The notes under the pieces were generated by a model, which saw only the letters and a list, made by a program, of their open reading frames with translations, did no database searches and was not told the origin of the DNA. Shown in pieces: positions 33,882 through 38,713 of a DNA stretch of 38,713 nt. Each line of letters starts with the position of its first letter. Within the stretch, counting starts at the first letter, position 1. The DNA lies in the NCBI RefSeq assembly GCF_014697545.1, contig NZ_JACJSA010000034.1:1-38713 (forward strand). The letters are read 5' to 3'. Both the position numbers and the translations under genes were made by a program. Source of the DNA: Oscillatoria sp. FACHB-1407. Lineage in GTDB: Bacteria; Cyanobacteriota; Cyanobacteriia; Elainellales; Elainellaceae.

Positions 33882-33905
33882 ATCCGGTACTGCCACAGCT
33901 TGCTG
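33881..33905 (-). repeat. 25-bp repeat abutting mobC, possible oriT core (copy 2)
   Basis: The reverse complement is identical over 25 bases to 1123-1147, and about 30 further bases outside it match partly. Here AGCAAGCT is repeated on both sides of the core (also at the start of mobC). Position immediately upstream of a relaxase operon is the normal place for oriT. Confidence 0.65.
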
Positions 33906-34035
33906 TCTCTACTACTTCCTTCTAGCGTCTACTTTTGAGGAGCACAAAAAAACTAAATAATATGTATTGTCTTTGAAGATATTTTTGAAACTTTTCTAAG
34001 ATGAATTTACACCTTGAAATTGGAGATTTAACCTA
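33897..34035. promoter_or_regulatory. Divergent region between mob genes, probable oriT and promoters
   Basis: The region separates mobC (minus) from the 165-aa gene (plus). It includes most of the 25-bp repeat, an AAAAGTAGACGC word shared with the left copy, and AT-rich promoter-like sequence. The plus-strand gene has GGAG about 11 bases before its ATG. The nick site is expected here by context. Confidence 0.5.
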
Positions 34036-34533
34036 ATGGCGAAGAAAATTGATCTATCTCTTATTGGGAAAATTGAGGAAAAATTAAATTCACAAAAAGA
34101 ATGGCAATCAGAAATTAATTGTCATGAGTTGGTGGGATTAGTATTTTCTGCAATTGACAAAGCTGTAAAAGAAAAGGCTACCTGGACTGCAATCGCTCAA
34201 TCAATTCAGGATTTAATTGGTGAAAGCGAGAAAATAAATCCAAATACGTTAAGACAGTATTACTTCTATTTCAAGAGCCATCCTGAAGCTTTGCCTAAGA
34301 AGAAGCGTAAGGTTGGAAAATCTAAAGAGAATCAAAAATCAACCACGGAAGAAGCTTTAGAGTCTACAATAGTGTTAACGGCTTCGGATTGCTCTGAGCG
34401 TCGCTCCACACCGACGGTTCAAGCTTTGGCTCAAACTGTTGATGCTCAAGTGAAATCTGGAGAAGAAACGACTGAAATTCAAGCGCTTTTACCAGAACCC
34501 AGGAAAAAAACTGGGTCTAATTTTGCATACTAA
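34036..34533 (+). CDS. Uncharacterised mobilization-cluster protein, TraJ-like position (165 aa)
   Basis: Not recognised by motif. Residues 1-95 are helical, with AIAQSIQDLIGESEKINPNT and LRQYYFYFKSHPEALPKKKRK, resembling a DNA-binding helical bundle ending in a basic patch. Residues 100-165 are polar and probably disordered. It is followed by a ParA-like ATPase and a coiled-coil membrane protein, the order (small DNA-binding protein, TraL-like ATPase, TraM-like protein) of plasmid transfer regions. TraJ is only a positional analogy. Confidence 0.6.
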   Translation: MAKKIDLSLIGKIEEKLNSQKEWQSEINCHELVGLVFSAIDKAVKEKATWTAIAQSIQDLIGESEKINPNTLRQYYFYFKSHPEALPKKKRKVGKSKENQKSTTEEALESTIVLTASDCSERRSTPTVQALAQTVDAQVKSGEETTEIQALLPEPRKKTGSNFAY

Positions 34534-34548
34534 TTGAGATCTGCAACT

Positions 34549-35370
34549 ATGAATTCTAGAAATTCACAGGCTACAAAGCAGCAATCTTCTGCTGTTAATT
34601 TAGCCCTGCCTTCTCCACTTTTCATTAACTTTTCAACTGGTGGAAAAGGAGGGGTTGGGAAATCATTTTTCGTTCGACTTCTCTATCAGTATTACTTGGA
34701 TCAAGGATTTCCTGTTGAAGGTTTTGAAGGCGATGTTCGCACGCCTGATTTTGCTGGGATCTATCAAGAAATTAGAAAAGCTGGTAATGGTATTCATTTC
34801 AGTGAGGATGAAAATCAGGCAACCGCTCCGAATATGATCTTGAATACTGTAATTAAGCGTAAAGTGAATGCCGTAGTGAATTTGCCTGCAGCAGTTGATC
34901 TTGCATTTGAAAAGTGGCTTGAAGTCTCTCCAGTTCTAGATCTATCTCAGGCAAATGGAATTCAGCTTGTGAAATGGTTTGTTGTTACTGGTGAGTATGA
35001 CAGCGCCCAATGCCTTCATGTCTCCCTAAAACTGTTTGGGCATCTAATTCCTCATGTGATTGTGAAGAACCGGAAGCTCAAAGATTGGAGCTATTTCGAT
35101 TCTGACCAAGATACGCAGGCGCTGATTCGGGAACATAATTGCAAAGTCATCGATTTACCAAGTTTGAATGTCCTGATTGCTGGAACTATCCTTAGAAAAC
35201 GTCTCCGCTACGACGAGGCGCTGAGCTACCAGGGGGAAAACTACGAGGTAACTGAGCAATCTACTGTTAGAAGCCTCCTTCGATCAACCTATCAGGCGAT
35301 CGAGTCCACTGGTTTTGTCCCTAATTCCAATGTAGTGATTTCTGGTAGCGGTAATGGCAAATCAAATTAA
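34549..35370 (+). CDS. ParA-like ATPase, TraL/MobD-like (273 aa)
   Basis: A deviant Walker ATPase distinct from the partition ParA. Walker A is GGKGGVGKS (31-39), followed by FEGDVRTPDF (59-68) in place of a typical Walker A' D-x-D-x-Q. The core continues with IDLPSLNVLIAGTIL. TraL-type ATPases of IncP and related mobilization systems have this pattern. I chose the ATG at 34549; a TTG at 34534 is in frame. It overlaps the next gene by 17 bp, so the two are coupled. Partition use is less likely because parAB is present elsewhere. Confidence 0.75.
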   Translation: MNSRNSQATKQQSSAVNLALPSPLFINFSTGGKGGVGKSFFVRLLYQYYLDQGFPVEGFEGDVRTPDFAGIYQEIRKAGNGIHFSEDENQATAPNMILNTVIKRKVNAVVNLPAAVDLAFEKWLEVSPVLDLSQANGIQLVKWFVVTGEYDSAQCLHVSLKLFGHLIPHVIVKNRKLKDWSYFDSDQDTQALIREHNCKVIDLPSLNVLIAGTILRKRLRYDEALSYQGENYEVTEQSTVRSLLRSTYQAIESTGFVPNSNVVISGSGNGKSN

Positions 35371-36115
35371 TAATAGTACATCCTCACAATCACATCCGTT
35401 TGACCCTGAGCAAGATCCTTTAATTCGTAAATGGTCAGCGCGGCTTAACTTGCCTTCAGATGATCGAATTGTCGTAATTACCGCTGAAGTAGAACGTATT
35501 CGAGAGTCTATTGTCTCTCAATTGGAAAGTTCTGAGTTGACGTTTAAGGAGTTACAGGAATTATGGGGAGCCAGCTTCAACCAGACGAATATTACCCTGT
35601 CTCAAGCTCTATCGCTGATCCAACAGCAGCAATCAAATCAAACGGCGCTTACTCAGACTTACAGCAGTTTGACAGACTCCTTGCTGAAATTCGAGGAGGT
35701 GTTGAATACGTTATCCGAGAGAACCAACGAATTGCTAAAGCCCTCACAGGAATTAGCGAGCGTCTTGAAGCCCGAATTGTTGGCTCTGAAGTCGAGCAAC
35801 ACCTCAATTCAGAATACGATCAGCAGTCTCAAATCAGAAAATCGGACGATCTACAGTTGCCTAAGCGACATCAAAACTGCAATCACAACCATCAGCGACC
35901 GCAGCCAGAAATTGAACCTTAAGCCTTGGTGGGTGCAGTGGTTGATTGTCGTGCTGTTAGTTCTTAATGTTGTTTTGTCAATTCCCCACGATGAAGGTAG
36001 CCCCGATCTAAGCCTTGGTTTTGCTAACAGGGACTTGAACTATGTGGCAACTAGGTCGGAATGGACATTAACAAAGTTAGAGCGCATTGAGAAAGCGTTA
36101 GGAATTCAGAATTGA
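35354..36115 (+). CDS. Coiled-coil membrane protein, TraM-like position (253 aa)
   Basis: Residues 1-60 are soluble (PLIRKWSARLNLPSDDRIVV). A long coiled coil with S/T/Q/L heptads covers about 65-180. One membrane segment, WWVQWLIVVLLVLNVVLSIP (about 192-211), follows. A short tail ends in a helix (LTKLERIEKALG). The position after a TraL-like ATPase matches TraM of other mobilization regions. It probably docks the relaxosome or ATPase to the membrane. Confidence 0.65.
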   Translation: MANQINNSTSSQSHPFDPEQDPLIRKWSARLNLPSDDRIVVITAEVERIRESIVSQLESSELTFKELQELWGASFNQTNITLSQALSLIQQQQSNQTALTQTYSSLTDSLLKFEEVLNTLSERTNELLKPSQELASVLKPELLALKSSNTSIQNTISSLKSENRTIYSCLSDIKTAITTISDRSQKLNLKPWWVQWLIVVLLVLNVVLSIPHDEGSPDLSLGFANRDLNYVATRSEWTLTKLERIEKALGIQN

Positions 36116-36173
36116 AAGTCTTATGAATAATCTCTGCCTGGTATTAAAAGCATGGATATATGGGCTTTCATGA

Positions 36174-37979
36174 CTAAATCTGAATTACATCGCCAATTTT
36201 CCGTTTGCGCTTGTGGCGATTGTTATGCCCTGCTCTAATTTGGTGCTGTTGGTGGTGAGCGTCAATCTCATCCCGTCGCTCTGTCACAATCCGCTCAATT
36301 ACTCGTTGGTTGGCGGTATAAGTTTTGAGACCATTAATCGTAATTTCCCACTTGAGATCGTGTAGCTGATCAGGTTGATTGTTGTGAGCCATGATTGCAT
36401 CGATCGCCCGATTCACGATCGCGTCAGCCTCACCAGTTTTGTACTTGCGGGGTTTGTTTTCCTTAATTGATTCTTCAGTTGCATTTGTTTCGTCAGTAAA
36501 AGTTGTCTTAGCGATAGGTTGAGGTGATGGAGCTAGCTTTGCTGTTGCTGCCCTTTGAGCTGATACAACAGGCTGAATGTTTGCTTGCTGGATCTGCATC
36601 TGAAACTGCATAAACTGAGCCATCACATCGACGAGCTTATCAAGCTTTGATTCCAATCCACTCGATACAGGTTTTTCTAAAGGTTCTTTGGATTGGATTG
36701 ATTCCGGTGAGTCAGCTTTTTCTACGTCCTCCGTTTCCTCCGTTTCAGCAGGTATGGCGTCAGCAGGAGAAGCGATCTCCTCCCCCACCTCACCAGAAAT
36801 AGTTTCTTCCGGCTCAATTACTGCAGATTGCATAGGCAACTGCTTTTGTGACCATGCAATCCAAGCAGATACCTTGTCTTGCTGCGTTTTGCCTTCAAAT
36901 TGCCTCAAAATTTCTGCTACAGCATCATGATCTTCTCGCCAGATCCGGAGACTAGAGCGATGTTTCTTCTCAGTGATTGTAGGTTGTGGTGCGTCAGCCG
37001 CTTCCTTAAACACTTCTAATACCTCCACCCCTTGCCAATCCAAATGAATGCCCTGCCGCCCATCAATGTTGCCCTTACCATCCCCTATTTTGAAATCGCT
37101 GTAGTGCCGTGAACTTGCAAGTTTCCGCCGTAGTTCTGGATTTTTTTCATCTAATACAGCAAAATGCCCCTGACAATGTGCCTTAAACTCAGTTGCATCC
37201 ACATTCACAGGGCAGTAAAACCAGACGGCGATCGTGCCGTAGATTGCTCGAAACAAATGACTGTAGAGGTTATCTTTGCCTGGACGGTTGGGAATGAGAT
37301 CAGCGAAGTGGCGATCGCAAGCGTCAGCGACCTTGTGCCCATACTCAGCATTAATAGCCTCCCTGGTTTTACCTTCCACATTTACTAAGCCTCGCAACCG
37401 CTTAAGCCCATTCAGAACGTATTCTGCTTGGCAAAGGGTAGGGATTTCAAAGCTCAAAGTTTGCTCCTCTCCCCTTCTTTTTAATGCGCCTTTGAAAATC
37501 ACGCTGTACTGAGTTTTAGGGGTAAATTCAGCCGTTGCCATTACCTCGGTTGATCGTCGTCCGGTGAGTACCGCCAGTGCCGCTGCTACATCAGTCCACT
37601 CAGGGGACTGTAACAGGTTTACCGATCTGGTGATTAAGGCGTTGACATTACCAGGGTCAAGAATGATGCATTGAGTGTTCCTTCGTGCGACCTGGCCTTG
37701 TTTTTCCTCATTGAGTTGAGTGTATTCAGCTTTAGTGAAATTGATATAGTTCAGCGAGAAATGATTTTCACCCAGTTTGTCCTTAATTGCTCTACGAGTC
37801 TGATCCATGAGGGATTGTTGCTGTTTGAGTTCCTTAGCGCCCCTCGCTGCCCAAGCATCACGAATCGATAGAGCAAGTTGTTGAGCCTTAGCCACTCCAT
37901 CTGGAGAGTCTTCTAATTGAGAGAGTGCAGGAATGTACTCGTTATCGATCAAATGATTGAGCCAGCCACGTTTACCCAT
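36174..37979 (-). CDS. Telomere resolvase (protelomerase family, 601 aa)
   Basis: A tyrosine-recombinase-related enzyme that cuts palindromic telomere junctions and forms hairpin ends. Catalytic landmarks in order: LAVLTGRRSTEV with Arg141/Arg142, IFKGALKRR with Lys163 or Lys167, YSHLFRAIYG with His241/Arg244, and SSRHYSDFKI with His292 and probable nucleophile Tyr293. The N-terminal 110 residues and a C-terminal basic DNA-binding region (KYKTGEADAIVNRAIDAIMA to HKRKRKIGDV) flank a disordered linker (about 370-500). I chose the ATG at 37979 with GGAG upstream. It is 81 bp after the right-arm small ORF on the same strand. Linear replicons need it, but homologues also occur in cyanobacteria whose plasmids are reported circular, so linearity is not implied by the gene alone. 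Confidence 0.85.
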   Translation of the reverse strand: MGKRGWLNHLIDNEYIPALSQLEDSPDGVAKAQQLALSIRDAWAARGAKELKQQQSLMDQTRRAIKDKLGENHFSLNYINFTKAEYTQLNEEKQGQVARRNTQCIILDPGNVNALITRSVNLLQSPEWTDVAAALAVLTGRRSTEVMATAEFTPKTQYSVIFKGALKRRGEEQTLSFEIPTLCQAEYVLNGLKRLRGLVNVEGKTREAINAEYGHKVADACDRHFADLIPNRPGKDNLYSHLFRAIYGTIAVWFYCPVNVDATEFKAHCQGHFAVLDEKNPELRRKLASSRHYSDFKIGDGKGNIDGRQGIHLDWQGVEVLEVFKEAADAPQPTITEKKHRSSLRIWREDHDAVAEILRQFEGKTQQDKVSAWIAWSQKQLPMQSAVIEPEETISGEVGEEIASPADAIPAETEETEDVEKADSPESIQSKEPLEKPVSSGLESKLDKLVDVMAQFMQFQMQIQQANIQPVVSAQRAATAKLAPSPQPIAKTTFTDETNATEESIKENKPRKYKTGEADAIVNRAIDAIMAHNNQPDQLHDLKWEITINGLKTYTANQRVIERIVTERRDEIDAHHQQHQIRAGHNNRHKRKRKIGDVIQI

Positions 37980-38032
37980 AGTAAATCTCCAGATTGAATT
38001 GATTGTAGGGTGAATTGGGTTGGATAAGGAGA

Positions 38033-38049
38033 GGAACAAGAAGTGTCCC
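38033..38049 (-). other. Stem-loop between the small ORF and the telomere resolvase
   Basis: On the minus strand GGGACA pairs with TGTTCC (one G-U) around a 5-base loop, matching the hairpin at 793-811. It lies in the 81-bp gap before the resolvase, so it may attenuate or process the operon message. Confidence 0.5.
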
Positions 38050-38060
38050 CCGTAGAGGTG

Positions 38061-38285
38061 TTAGTAGATTTCAGGGAAAGCCTTCTTATTGAGCCACCAA
38101 GCTGCTTGCTGTCTAAAGCAATTGCGTTGTAGAGCCACTTCATCGATTGCCGCTTTAATCGTCAATTGTTGGTCATCAGAGAGGTTGTAGAGCTTAAGGA
38201 ACTGGATTGCTTGCTCAATAGCAGAGGTGGGCAGAGAGACTGGTACAGAGACGGAATGCTTGAATTTGGTAAGAGTTGATAGCAT
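38061..38285 (-). CDS. Small conserved protein, right-arm copy (74 aa)
   Basis: A paralogue of the left protein at 562-783, starting MLSTLTKFKHSVSV and ending WWLNKKAFPEIY. More than half of the aligned positions are identical. The ATG at 38285 follows TTGAGG. It is expressed from the conserved promoter at 38357-38385 through the leader hairpin, and precedes the telomere resolvase in the same operon, which suggests it regulates or accompanies it. No known domain was recognised. Confidence 0.75.
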   Translation of the reverse strand: MLSTLTKFKHSVSVPVSLPTSAIEQAIQFLKLYNLSDDQQLTIKAAIDEVALQRNCFRQQAAWWLNKKAFPEIY

Positions 38286-38307
38286 AAGAGAACCTCAAGA
38301 AGGTAAG

Positions 38308-38340
38308 GGCATCCGGTCAGATTGGCGTTTGGCGGATGCC
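38308..38340 (-). promoter_or_regulatory. Conserved leader stem-loop, right copy
   Basis: GGCATCCG/CGGATGCC stem (38333-38340 with 38308-38315) with a 17-base loop that keeps the AACGCCAATC core of the left copy. It lies about 10 bp after the predicted transcription start. Confidence 0.7.
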
Positions 38341-38356
38341 TTTTGAATGCATATAC

Positions 38357-38385
38357 ATTCTAGCTAAAACCCATATACAAATCAA
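38357..38385 (-). promoter_or_regulatory. Promoter of the small ORF-resolvase operon
   Basis: On the minus strand TTGATT (38380-38385), 17 bp, TAGAAT (38357-38362). Same geometry as at the left arm; both hexamers differ from the left copy by one base yet remain promoter-like. Confidence 0.7.
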
Positions 38386-38425
38386 TATGCAATCCATGTT
38401 CAATGCAATTCAATTATGCGATCGC

Positions 38426-38713
38426 CTCAAGTGTATGACTTCAAAACCTCTGATAGGGGTCTAATAGGCTTGATATTAGCAGCGGAAAAATTTTGGTCGT
38501 TAGTGAAGCTTTAGAAGCAACTGTCCCATTTTTGGCGACTGGGTGCTCAAACATGAGAAGTCTAGAATGGCGCAAAATCGTTCTCTGTAAATTAGACTGT
38601 CCCATTTGTGGCTCTTATATATAGTCCGCTTTTGGCTGTCTTCAACGTACTTAACGTAGGCAAAATCAGGAATTTTTATTCGTTGTAGACAGCATATATT
38701 GAGTTTGTCTCTA
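38426..38713. other. Right subterminal region with tandem TGTCCC-type repeats
   Basis: No gene seen. Three spaced direct repeats of about 15 bp occur: TGTCCCATTTTTGGC (38522-38536), TGTCCCATTTGTGGC (38598-38612) and TAGTCCGCTTTTGGC (38622-38636). Ends starting TGT with tandem internal copies are typical of transposons with Mu/TnsB/IstA-like transposases, so the window may stop inside such an element. It shows no resemblance to 1-438, so the two outer arms differ. A weak TAGACA...TGTCTCTA dyad is at 38686-38713. Confidence 0.5.

Larger units (their letters stand above)
37988..38425 (-). repeat. Right copy of the diverged subterminal inverted repeat
   Basis: The reverse complement of the block at 439-855, with the same order of HIP1, promoter, leader hairpin, RBS, small ORF and second hairpin. 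It carries about 20 extra bases near its outer end. Taking the two leader hairpins as anchors, positions 508-540 and 38308-38340 are mirrored. Edges are by eye. Confidence 0.85.

Noticed and set aside
35563-35922. 119-aa ORF inside the TraM-like gene
   Set aside because: Shadow frame inside a longer, better-supported ORF with coiled coil and membrane segment.
37980-38039. Extension of the telomere resolvase to a TTG start
   Set aside because: The extra 20 residues are encoded by conserved inverted-repeat DNA with no ribosome binding site, while the ATG at 37979 has GGAG in place.
1-38713. CRISPR array, tRNA or rRNA genes
   Set aside because: No regularly spaced repeat-spacer pattern and no tRNA or rRNA signature was seen on either strand by reading.

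Overview
The window looks like most or all of a mobilizable cyanobacterial plasmid. HIP1 octamers (GCGATCGC) are frequent. The gene content fits too: a CyRepA1-type primase-helicase Rep, two Uma2 nucleases, a pentapeptide-repeat protein, ParA/ParB and a cyanobacterial relaxase with no complete conjugation machinery. A filamentous or Leptolyngbya-like host is a guess; the sequence does not fix the genus. No rRNA, tRNA or CRISPR array was seen.

Layout. (1) 1-860: left arm with a 33-bp palindrome at the first base, a repeat-rich non-coding stretch, and a small ORF behind a promoter and leader hairpin. (2) 1188-5212: rep operon on the minus strand, with an operator-like repeat cluster upstream. 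(3) 5549-8405: unknown 304-aa protein, MerR-like regulator, two Uma2 nucleases and a small ribbon-helix-helix ORF, all minus strand. (4) 8564-14520: plus-strand run of unknown coiled-coil and membrane proteins around a membrane-anchored HerA/FtsK-like ATPase and an SH3-like exported protein. (5) 14774-24611: defence island with a regulator and cytosine-5 methyltransferase on plus, a translationally coupled minus-strand operon (GHKL/MORC-like ATPase, Z1 helicase, PD-(D/E)XK protein, AIPR protein), and a divergent Mig-type mismatch glycosylase. (6) 24639-27274: IS21-family element. (7) 27386-31305: pentapeptide protein, then regulator, parB and parA with a repeated near-palindromic site upstream. 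(8) 31359-36115: mobilization region (unknown protein, relaxase and MobC on minus; a TraJ/TraL/TraM-like trio on plus). (9) 36174-38425: a telomere resolvase (protelomerase) in an operon with a second copy of the left-arm small ORF. (10) 38426-38713: non-coding right edge with tandem TGTCCC-type repeats.

The main observation is the combination at the two ends. A protelomerase-family gene lies at one end. About 400 bp of promoter, leader hairpin and small ORF is duplicated in inverted orientation near both edges. A near-perfect palindrome sits exactly at base 1. Together these suggest, but do not prove, a linear cyanobacterial replicon with covalently closed hairpin telomeres. The palindrome has an odd centre and the right edge may lie inside another mobile element, so this stays a hypothesis.

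The second notable system is the island. A methyltransferase probably marks host DNA, the MORC-like ATPase, Z1 helicase, nuclease and AIPR proteins probably act on unmodified DNA, and the glycosylase probably repairs T:G mismatches left by deaminated 5-methylcytosine. A third is a perfect 25-bp repeat in inverted orientation at 1123-1147 and just upstream of mobC, which may be a duplicated oriT core.
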